A DNA stretch of 32,016 nt from the NCBI GenBank assembly GCA_001430745.1, contig KQ481993.1:1326179-1358194 (forward strand), given 5' to 3'. Source of the stretch: Auxenochlorella pyrenoidosa. Its lineage: Eukaryota > Chlorophyta > Trebouxiophyceae > Chlorellales > Chlorellaceae. The notes beneath the pieces were generated by a model that did not search any database, was not told where the DNA came from, and saw only the letters and a list, made by a program, of their open reading frames with translations. This document shows, in pieces, positions 21,621 to 30,929 of the stretch. Position numbers and translations under genes: made by a program. The stretch's first letter is position 1; each line of letters opens with the position of its first letter.

Positions 21621-22487
21621 CCTGCAGGCGGCGGGATGGCGGCGGCGGCGGCGGCGGTGATGACAACCAGCTGCAGATCCTACTGGCGCTCAAGACGGCG
21701 CGTCGTATGCTGCGTTCGATCGGGGATTCACAACAGCGCCAGCACTTGGGCTGGCAGCAGCGTGCTGGTGTTCCGCCCCAAGGCAGCGCGAGTCGGGCTG
21801 GCGCTGGAGCTCCACCATCGCACCTTTGTGCTTTCTGTTCTTCGCAAACGATCCGCGCTGAGGCCGACGCTGGCTCGCCTGTCTCGCGAAAAAGTGGGGG
21901 CGGAGAGCCCTGAGCGACTTAGTTGTGTGCAAAAGATGATCTATAGTGCGCTTTTCCTCTGGAACGGCACTGTGCAGGCGGGACTCGATGGCAGCAGCGA
22001 CAGCACAGCAGGCGGTGCAGCCGGCCGGTGGGAGCGCACAGCCTGCTTCGTTGCCTCCTCCTCTGCATCATTCACTTGACAAGTGAAAATCATAATAGTA
22101 GGACGTAAATGATGGTATGTGTGCAGTGGGATCCTCTCAAACCGAAAATTTGCTCAGGGAATGACGGGTGGCCATCGCAGGACGTGTAAGGAGGCGGTAT
22201 GTAACGGAGTGACACATCGAAAATAGGAAACACACCAATTTGGGTGCAGTGGGCTTCATCGTTGGTACTTTTAGGTTGAATAGCGCAGAGGTCTCATGGC
22301 TGCAGTGACGCTCCTGTTTTCCAGGGTGACAGTGCTGTTTACGTGCAGAGGCATGTAGTTCGCAGGGGTACCGGTGCGGAAGGCACCAAAAATGTTTCTG
22401 TTATAAAGTGCAGAGACTCCGAAGCCCGCAGGCCCGCCGCAGCTGTACGCTGTGCTGGCGAGCTCAGATTCCAGAACACCAGCCAGG
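21621..22487. other. Intergenic: kinase 3' flank and Cactin promoter
   Basis: An 867-base same-strand spacer. Bases from about 21770 onward are duplicated at about 30930-31638 (see repeats). The roughly 150 bases nearest the Cactin start are not in the duplication. An open frame of about 70 codons follows the kinase stop in both copies but looks non-coding (see rejected items). Confidence 0.6.
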
Positions 22488-22911
22488 TCAGGGCGCGCTG
22501 TCCAGCAGGGACCTGCAGGCATGGAGGGGGCAAGGAGCCCGCTGACCACAGCTGTTGCACGCAGCGGCGGCGGCATGCGCAGCAGCGGCGCGGTGCGCAC
22601 CTCAGCTCGCGGGTGATCTCCTCAAAGGCCGGCCGGTCGTACTGGTTCTGGGCCCAGCAGCGCCTGCAAGAGGGGGGTGGAAGGGGCGCATTCAGCTGCC
22701 AAGGCACGTGCCACACAGTGCTCAGTCGTCTGCCGCCTGCTCCCAGCTTGCACATGCTTTAGCAGCTGTCGTCTCCTTTCTTTCCAGCTACAAGCCGCCC
22801 CGCCGATGCTGGCAGCGTGGGTTACAAAGCGGCGGCGCAGTGCGCAGCCCAGTGCAGCGCTCACTTCATGAGGGCGATGTAGGCGTCCAGGCCCTCAAAG
22901 GCGGGGGTGTC
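21770..22911. repeat. Segmental duplication, left copy
   Basis: Matches 30930-32016 with an offset of about 9.15-9.17 kb. It covers the 3' flank, 3' UTR and last coding exons of the kinase. The 63-base exon at 22601-22663 is identical to 31774-31836. The intron at 22664-22864 does not align with its counterpart at 31837-31969. Confidence 0.9.
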
Positions 22912-25900
22912 GGTGCCCGGCAGCTCCTCGCGGGGCGGCACCTCCAGGTGGCCCCCGTTCATCAGCAGGTTGACCAGCTGCCAGGGGCCGGTGGTGCTCC
23001 AGGGCAGCTCCCTGCGGGGATGGGGGCAGGGGGGTAGTGGAGCCACAGGCAGCGCAGGTTTGGGGATGCTCGCTGCAGGCTGTTCCGAAGATTGCGACTC
23101 CCAGCCTACGCGGGCTGGCAGCGGTGCCGCAGGCTCGCCGGCAGGACTCACCAGGTCAGAAGCTCCCACCTGCAGCGCACAGGGAGGGCATGGCGCATGG
23201 CATTCAGCGGTCAGCATACAACACCTGCTAGCCGTGCCGCCAGCAGCAACCAATGCAGGCCAGCACGCACAAGGAACCCTGCGTTGCTGTTCAAGAAAGC
23301 TAGCCGGGGCTGGGCGCTCACATGACGATGCCAAAGGAGTAGGTGTCTGCAGAGCACGGGAGGCAGGAGAAGGGGTCAGCCAACTGCTGAAGAGTGCAGC
23401 AAGGTGCCTGGCTGATGCCCCCTGCGCAGTCAAACGCATGTTTCTCGGCTGGCATGAGCAACCCGCGCCAGCGCGTGCCCGGTGCCCTCCCCGGCCGTGC
23501 CTGCGGCAGGTGTGGCCCGCTCCCCCTTCATGACCTCGGGGGCCAGCCAGCGAGGGTTCATGGCCTGCAGGGGGGGGGGGAGCGGCCGACACACCACCCC
23601 GGTTGGCAGGCAAGGTGCGCTGCTGGGCTCCGGCGCTTACATGCGATGCAGCATGAGCCAGGTGCCATGCACTGCCCAACCCCCAGCTCTGCCCCGTGGG
23701 ACCCACCGCCATGCTGCTGCTCTTGGTGCCCATGTTCTCCTCCACAAAGCGACTCAGGTTGAAGTCTGCGCAGGATGGACAGGAGGGAGGGGAGGAGGGG
23801 GGGAGGGGTGCAGGAGGATTTGGGCGCGGCAGGCAGTTGTTCATGGCAGGGCAGGTGCGCGGCAGGATTGTGAGCCGCATGTCGAACTTGGGCACGCACC
23901 CGACACCTTGCAGTGATAGCTGTCGTCCACCAGCTGCGGGGTGGGGTGGAAGGGGCAGGGAGCGGATGCAGTGGGTGTCGCTCGTGGCTGCACAGGCAAG
24001 GCTGGGCAGCTGCCAAACATTCGCCTCCCACAAAGACCCCCACCTTTCCTGCCCAACCGACGCACAAGGTTTGGAGACTTGAGGTCGCGGTGGATGATGG
24101 GAGGCGTGCGGGTGTGGAGATACACCATGCCTGCAGGGGCGGGCCGAGGGTGGGGCGTTGGCAGGCAGCTGAGCGAACCGCCAGCAGCCATCCAGCATTC
24201 GACGCTCACTCTGCACAAACCGGTGCACTGCCAAGAAGCCGAACAGGCTGTCACCCAGCTGCACGCACCCCTGGCGGCGTCCAGGGCCATGCCCAGCCTG
24301 CGGCGCCAGGTCAGCTCGGCGCTCAGGGCGGCGTCCCGCTTGGCAGCCATGAGCACGGCTGTCAGGTTGCCCTTGGGGCAGTACTCTGCGGGGAGGCGGC
24401 AAGGAGGTGGTCAGGTTTGCGTCAGGGCAGGAGTGTAGAGGTGGACAGGCGCAGAAAGGTGCCAAGCTGCGCACTGAGCAGGAAAGCAGGTGCCAAAACA
24501 TGCGGTGCAGCCTCGCCTGTGATGATGCAGGGCGGCTCGCGGCACACCCCCATGAACTGCACCACGCAGGGGTGCCGCAGGCTGGCCAGCAGCGACGCCT
24601 CCTGCAGGGCTTGGCGGATGAGGGCGGGGGCAGGCAGGCAGCTGGGTGTAAGGCGAACTTGCAGAAGGGGGGCACTGCGGCCCCCCACGTGATTCTCACG
24701 GAGCAGACCACCCCTGCTCCCAGCAGCCTGGGTGGCCTGCCAGGTCAGCAAGGCCGCTGCTCTTGCTGTGCCACCACGCTTTCAACGCTCTGCCTTTGCT
24801 CCGCCAGCGCTCTGCCACCGGCATGACTCGCCTCGTCCAGCTTGGCCATCAGGGAGCCCGGCAGGCTGAGCGCCTCCTTGGGCCCCGCATTGGCCATGGC
24901 CTCTTTGTCAATCAGCACCTTGACTGCAGGGCAGCGGGGGTGCTAAAGCAGAGCCGCCTTTCGCAACTGAATGCTGGATCAAGGTAGTGCGCGCTGTGTG
25001 CAGCTTGGCAGAGGCATGCTGGGCGGCAAAGCAGCAGGTGCTGCCTCGGGACAGCAGCCTGCCCCAGCCCCACTCCCTCCGGAGGATCCTGCCCTACCTG
25101 CCACGGTTGTGGAGTGGAAGTCTGCCATGTAGACCTGCAGAGGAAGGCGGGTGGTTGCAGCCCTCTAGGGTATGGCACAGCTGCTTGCCCAGGCAGCATA
25201 CGCAGGGCAGCTGCCGGCATCAACGCAAGCGTGCCGGCAGCTCACCCGGCCAAACGACCCCTCGCCAACAGGCTCAATCATCACCAGCTCATCAAAAGAC
25301 ACCTGTAAAGCAAGGGGACCGGGCACGCGGTGCGCATGTCTGCAGGCGCAGTTAGTGGCCGGTGTTTCAAATGGCCTCCAAGCCGCTGCCAGGCTGCCCC
25401 CAGCTGCGGGCGGCAGTTACAGGCTGCGCACCTCCCAGGGGGCCACGTTCACGCCGCTGCTGCCGCGCGCCGGCAACGCGTCTTCTGGCGCCACCGCAGG
25501 CAGAGTCCTCTGCTTGGGAAAGGAGGGGAAGGAGGCTTGGTCAGGCCCTGGCGGGAGTTGCATAGTACCGGCCGGTGCAAGGGCATGGCAGGTGGGCAGT
25601 GAGCATTGTCGCCCTGTGGAGTGGGCTGGGCTGGGCACCCCAGGGCTTAACCAGGGCACCCCCAGGGGCGCGACCCGCCTGCTTTGCGATGTAGCTCAGC
25701 AGCACGTCCTGGCTCATCAGCTTGCTGTTCATTGCAGAGCTGCACAATGGAGGGGCAAGGGCTCGGCTTTCAGTGGCCTGACAACAAGCCGCCTTCAGCT
25801 GCCCCTTGCTCCTGATGCAGCGCCCCCGCCATCCGGCATGCCAAAGCAGCCCCAGCCCGCCTGCCTGTGGGTGCTGCGAGAGGCGAGGTTCTGCACCATG

Positions 25901-28900
25901 GAGCGGGTGTGCGGCCCACTGGGCGTCTCTGGCAGCACTGCTGTGCTGGTCGAGGCGGTGGCCACCTCTGGTGGGATGGCAGCATCCATGGCGCCGGCGT
26001 GCGCCTCCTTTGCAGCGCCCTCACCCTGCATGGGCAGAGTGAGGGCCAGGCGAGGTTGTGGCATGTGCATCCACTGGCAAAACGATGAATGTGCGCAAGG
26101 CCATGCCGTCACCACAGGCTGGCAATACAGTTGCTCTTGCACCTTTTGCTCGACCAGTCCCTCGCTGGCAGGCGGCGGCCACTCGGCGGCATCCGGCGCA
26201 GAGGCGGGGTAGATGAGGGTGTCCTGCAGCAGGTACGACAGAGAAGGCTGTGCTTCATCAAGGTGTTTGAATCAAAAGCTCTGAAGGGGCGATTCCATCT
26301 GCAGCTGTCAGGTCGTCACCCCTACTTCCGCATATGCAGCCTGCACCTGCACGCCGCTGCTCGCCGCCTCTTTGGGAGCAGCAGCCGGGCGCGGCGGAGT
26401 GATGAAAGTGTCCTGCAGACACAAGGTGAAGTGGCGGAGCTGTTGCGCAAGTTCTGTTGCGGATAGACAGACTTTAAGCCCAAACAAGCAAACAAGCAAG
26501 TTGCTGTTAAGCTGAGAGCAGGAACCAACTCTCGGATCCTCTGAAAACCGCACCGCCGAGGACCGCTGCATGCCACGGCTACACCCCGGTTCCGCACCTG
26601 CAGGACGCCACAGGGTGTCTCCTTGGGTCCGCCCGATGGCGGGGTGCCGGAGATAAATGTGTCCTGCATGTATGAATGCACACACGGTGTGGAAAGACGG
26701 GACGGGCAGCGAGCCCTTTTCAGTCCTTGTCCTGCCATATCTTGTCCCACCCAGCAAAGATTATGGCTGATGAAGTGATCCAGCAGCAGCAGGCTTAGGA
26801 CCCTAGGTTCACGGCAGGGCAGTCATTCACGCACCTGCAGGTTGGAAGGTGTCGCTTTTGGTGCGCCAGATGGCAGGGTGATAGGAAGAGGTAAGGCCTG
26901 CATGGCAGATGGCTGGGTGCTGCCTTGTCCCAATTGATGTGCTGTGGGTCTTGTCGCGAGTTCCGTTGCAGACTTTAAGCCAAAACAAGCAAGCAAGCAC
27001 TGGATCATAAGAGCCGCAGGCAGTCGTGGGAAAGCCTGTTGACACAGCGCACCTTAACCTCGCTGCGTGGGCCCCCCTGCAGTGCAGACGCGGCGGGAGC
27101 TCCGGCTGCCAGGGCACCCTGCAAGTCCATAAGACGATGCATCATTTGCCGGGCTTTTGCGGTGCTGACTTATGCCCACCATGGCTGGAGCAGAACACAG
27201 AGGATGCAGGGCAACGGGTCCAGTTGCGGGGACAGACCTGCTTCTCCCGCTCGAATGGCTTGCCAGCAGCTGCCACAACAGCCACTCCTGCAAGCGCGGC
27301 TGCAGCGCCGGCGCCAGCACCAGCGGCTGCACCAGCGCTCCCTCCAGCCCCTGCAAGGGCAGCGCCGCCGCTGGCTCCACCGCGCGGGGCAGCGGTGGTT
27401 GGAGCCTCAGGGTCATTGGGCGGTGGCGGGGCAAAGTGGCCTGCACCATGAATGTCAGGCCAGTCAAGGCCTCAGCGAGCCGTGGAGCCCTGAAGGCGGG
27501 CTGAAAGCAGTGGACAGGCAGGAAGGCAGGCGTCAGGTCCTGTTTGGGGCCCACCTGTGCCGACACCATCCAGCCACTTGTCAGCCCGGGAGCGCGCCAT
27601 TCTCAGCGCCCACTGCCTCTGGGCATAGTACACGCCTTGGGCGACGGCTGCACGGGAGTGCAGATTGCAGCAATTTGAACGAAAGGGATGGAAGGCCGTA
27701 TGCTGCTAGCACGCCGAGGAGTGTCAACTTTAAACAGGAATTTTAAACAGGAATAGAACGTGCAGTTGGGATCGCTAGCAACCCAAGAGGGCACCTGCCC
27801 TGGCGGTGTCTTTGGCACAGGCCCAGCTCTCCAGATTGTTGGCTGCAATACACGTGCCTGGGCTTGCCATAGTAAAGTCCGCGCTCACCTACAATTGCAA
27901 GAACTCCTCCCAACACGCCCCCGACAATGGGCCCGATGGGCACGGAGGAGCCAGCAGTGGTGGGGGGCGACGGCGAGGTATCGCAGGTCAAGTATGCAAA
28001 CTGCAGGGCCACGGCAAGAAGGGATGCTCAGCGTGCACCCTGCAGCAACATTATGTTTGGCCGCACATTTGTCCTCAGCCCAAGCTGCCTCCTAGGGGTC
28101 TGTCTGTCTCGCATGATTCATTATTAGACAGGCTGTAAACACAAGCAAACGAACAGCGAGCTGTTCTTTGCACTAATGCTGCATCCCTGCAAGCTGGGGA
28201 GTAGCACGCAGAGCTTAAGCCTCTTGTCGAGAAGGGCACTTCCACTTGCACATGCTGCTGCAGGGCTGCAATCTGCATCAACGCTCGCAGAATCCAGGAA
28301 GCTCACTCTTCGAGTGCAGGCGCTCGGGTAGTTGCCAGTGAAGATGCAGTCGTTCAGCTCACTCTCGTCGCCAGAGCAGCTTAAACTGTCTAGCACAAGA
28401 ATGGGCTTGAAAAACACACTGTCCGCAGAGGTCGCGTTGCCACCACTGAAGCCCAGCTCACGGCATGCAACATTTGCCTCATTGCTTCCTACACCATCGG
28501 CACACACCTGCGCGAAGGTTCCAAACATATTCACTTCTAGCCGTGCACGAGGGTCACTCGTGGTCTGTGAAACTTGCTGTGCAACTTGGTATGCAGAGTA
28601 TCCACACCAGTGCCGTTCATGCGGTCGCCCGAAACTTGCTAGCAGCCTCCGCACTGGCCGGGCTAGCCGCAACCAGTGCTGGCCTGCCCTTGTTGCTCAC
28701 CAAGCCAGCGCCACCGTTGATCATCAACAAACCAGCTGATTCGGAGTTATAAAGGCCAATTGAGGAGATGAAATTGACTGCACTGGCAGTGCAGATGAGG
28801 GATGTTCAGAGAGCAGCAAAATTTGTTGCGCATGTTGTGCTTGCAGCTGCCATGCATGCATATGCCTGCAAACCCGGCTGCTGTGCATTCCATGTGTGTA

Positions 28901-29615
28901 AAGAGCTGGGAGGGCAAATGCCATAAAGGGGCGGAGCTACCTGAGGGCGAGCTAGCGGAGGACTCAGCCAGTACGCGGGGCTTCACGGCTGGCGGCCGCA
29001 TGCCCTTTGTGAGGGCCACACCCTGGTTAATGAGGCACCGCGCCCAAACACCTTGGCTGCGTGGAGCAGCGGGTGCAGCTTCAATGTTCTCAACAATGCA
29101 TGCTGCTCGCATGTTGCAATCCAACCAGCTCTGGAAGTGCCTGCCCTCTGCTCACATGGCCTCCACAGCGGCTTCCACATCCTCCAGCTCGGCATTTGCA
29201 TGGGCAACCGCGACTGCCATGGAGCATTCATAGTCCAGCTGCAGACCAGTGGTTGGTGGAGCTGGATGTGAGGGTCGGTGTTGGGGTTATTGGGAAGAGC
29301 CGAGCATGGGTTGTGGCCGGCGTCGGTGCATTGAGGAAGGATGCTCGAGCTCGACAAGCCCGCTTCAGCAGGCACTGCTGTTGGGCTTACTGTGGTGAGG
29401 GCAGATACGCAGTCATCTGGACAGGAGCCCTCCTTTGGTTCAGGGCACAACGTGAGCATACTAGTGGTCGCAGCCTGGAACTTTGTGCTTGGGACCTTGG
29501 CACACTTGGGTGGCTTCGCGAGTGCGCCCGCCGCGGCAGCTGCCGCCGCACCACCTGCCCCACCCAGCATCACCGCCGCTACTAGCGCGACCAACACCAG
29601 GGATGCGTTCATCAT
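22488..29615 (-). CDS. Predicted SRCR-domain receptor kinase (RAF/TKL-like)
   Basis: Thirty exons, about 931 aa. Extracellular part: 29615-29391, 29238-29156, 29056-28941, 28777-28701, 28564-28208. Membrane and linker: 28000-27889, 27647-27555, 27440-27238, 27118-27053, 26897-26835, 26663-26598, 26412-26347, 26223-26143, 26025-25865, 25739-25679, 25509-25432. Kinase: 25302-25246, 25134-25098, 24923-24832, 24601-24517, 24385-24269, 24130-24066, 23933-23900, 23765-23707, 23564-23501, 23346-23322, 23169-23152, 23011-22865, 22663-22601, 22512-22488. Residues 1-30 are a signal peptide (MMNASLVLVALVAAVML); 31-141 Cys-containing; about 158-266 one SRCR domain (RARLEVNMFGTFAQVCADG, NVACRELGFSGG) with six Cys at 188, 201, 230, 240, 250 and 266; 307-327 a transmembrane helix followed by basic residues. 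Kinase: GEGSFGRV 649-656, Lys669, HRDLKSPN 779-786, DFN (not DFG) 799-801, APE 826-828, ending RSLLDSAP. The donor ending the SRCR exon (28208) is uncertain; other joins agree in phase. Five donors are GC. Ligand and substrate are unknown. Confidence 0.88.
26347..27118 (-). repeat. Array of repeated phase-0 mini-exons and introns
   Basis: Kinase-gene exons at 27118-27053, 26897-26835, 26663-26598 and 26412-26347 are 66, 63, 66 and 66 bases, all phase 0 at both ends, and all end in a CAG donor followed by gtgc. The last two start DTFI and share a PP..PK(E) pattern; the next exon (26223-26143) starts DTLI. Introns share a block too: 26445-26503 and 26953-26998 both read, on plus, gcAAGTTCTGTTGC-like sequence, then ACTTTAAGCC and AACAAGCAAGCAAG. 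This indicates exon-plus-intron tandem duplication. Confidence 0.8.
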
Positions 29616-30568
29616 CTGCGTCCGACTCTTTGCAGGAAGAAGGGGTCCTGAGTCTGGCCCAACACGCGCACTAAGCGACTGCTGCTGGCGCTCGTAAGCT
29701 GCCGGGTTGCTCAGCCCCTTTGTAAATGATACGCACCTGGAAGTAAATGTAAAATCGACGCTGCGCTGCCCCTGCGCACAGTGTGGCTCTTCCGTGAACG
29801 GGAACTCCGAAACCTGACTGCTTTCTCCCCGCCTGCTGATACCGCGCTTGAGCGCGGGAACAGAGCTTTGGAGAGACGCGGCCAGGCAAAATCGGAGAGT
29901 TTGGCATGCAATACACCATGCCTCCCTGGGCGCTGCACAGCGTGGCAGCGCTGCCAGCCTGCATTTCCGCAATGTGCGGATCAATGTTTTTCAATACAGC
30001 CATCAATTGAAGAATGAGAAAGCGGCAGGAAATAGTAGCAATGAAAGGATGGAAGTAGCATGTTCATTCATGTTGTGTTCCATGGTGAGTGGATGCCGCC
30101 AGCATGCACGCCTGCATGCATGCACCGTATGGTGCATCCAGCAACAGCAGGGCTCACGCCTCCTGTCTTTCTGGCGGCGTGGTGGAGCTGCCTGCGGCCT
30201 GTTCTAGTGCATGGTAGATATTTGCCACCGAGGCCTGCAGTCCTGGTGTTTTGGATGGTGGTTGCGCCAACATCACAACAACGCAAAGAGGCATTTGCAG
30301 AGCTGTGCTGGCAGTTACGGCATTTGAGCCCTGCCAGGCACAGCCGCATGGTCAGCTGCATCAAAAACTCTGTCTAGCTCCCAGACTCCCGCAAGGCCTC
30401 AGGTGCCTTGCCTTACACACCCCGCTCTCCAGGCTAGCCTGCCGCAGCAAACTGCACACCATCCCGCTGCCCAGCTGCTCGTGTGCAGCATAGCATTTGC
30501 ACGCCACCTGATGTGCAGAGCAGCTGTTCACCCAGGGTGCTCCCAGCAACCGCCCGCCCAGCACTTGC
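29616..30568. other. Upstream region of the kinase gene
   Basis: Nearly 1 kb that must hold the kinase promoter and 5' UTR. The frame stays open upstream of the chosen ATG to about 29984, but the hydrophobic signal begins at that ATG, so I kept it. AT-rich patches occur near 29725-29755 and 29985-30050; a TGCATGCATGCA palindrome lies near 30112-30124. No gene is supported in 30000-30560. Confidence 0.5.
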
Positions 30569-30688
30569 CTGCGCCATGGATGGAAGGGTGGCGTGGGTGC
30601 GTGCACTCCCACCCCGCGCCGCTGTCCTCGTGCGCGCCCCCCAAGGGCACCAACTCGGTGAAAGACTGGATGAGGATGACCGGGATGC
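30569..30688 (-). pseudogene. Isolated exon-like segment
   Basis: A 120-base segment between a good acceptor (CTGCCTGCAG) and a strong GC donor (GCAG/gcaagt), phase 1 at both ends. It encodes about 40 residues including IPVILIQSFTELVPLGG and ECTHPRHPSIHG. No neighbouring exon was found on either side: the right is the duplicated kinase flank and the left is the kinase promoter. It could be a relic of a gene broken by the duplication, part of a gene I cannot assemble, or chance. Family not recognised. Confidence 0.3.
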
Positions 30689-30929
30689 CTGCAGGCAGGG
30701 CAGCAGCGCGCAACGCAACGATTGGCAGGGCACGCGCACGCTGTGCAGGAGGGCGTGCAAAATCTAGGTTGTGCAGAAAGGGCGGCAGGCCCAGGCAGGC
30801 TCAGTGCCACCCCCGCCAGTGGCACACCTGCCACAGGCATGACCTGGGCAGCCGCCGCATTGCGCCACAGGCCCCGCTGTCGCCCTGGGGCCTTGGCCCC
30901 CGCTGGCAGAACCGTCAACTCGCGCTGCT

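Noticed and set aside
22261..22487. Open frame of about 68 codons after the kinase stop, present in both copies with the same end
   Set aside because: Between copies, substitutions fall freely on codon positions 1 and 2, as in non-coding DNA; the frame that fits the splice phase ends with RSLLDSAP before it. The shared reading is explained by recent duplication.
29056..29157. In-frame TGA in the kinase ectodomain, considered as selenocysteine, pseudogene stop or a 15-27 base micro-intron
   Set aside because: A normal 99-base intron (29155-29057) with a gtgagc donor and CCACGCAG acceptor removes it in phase.
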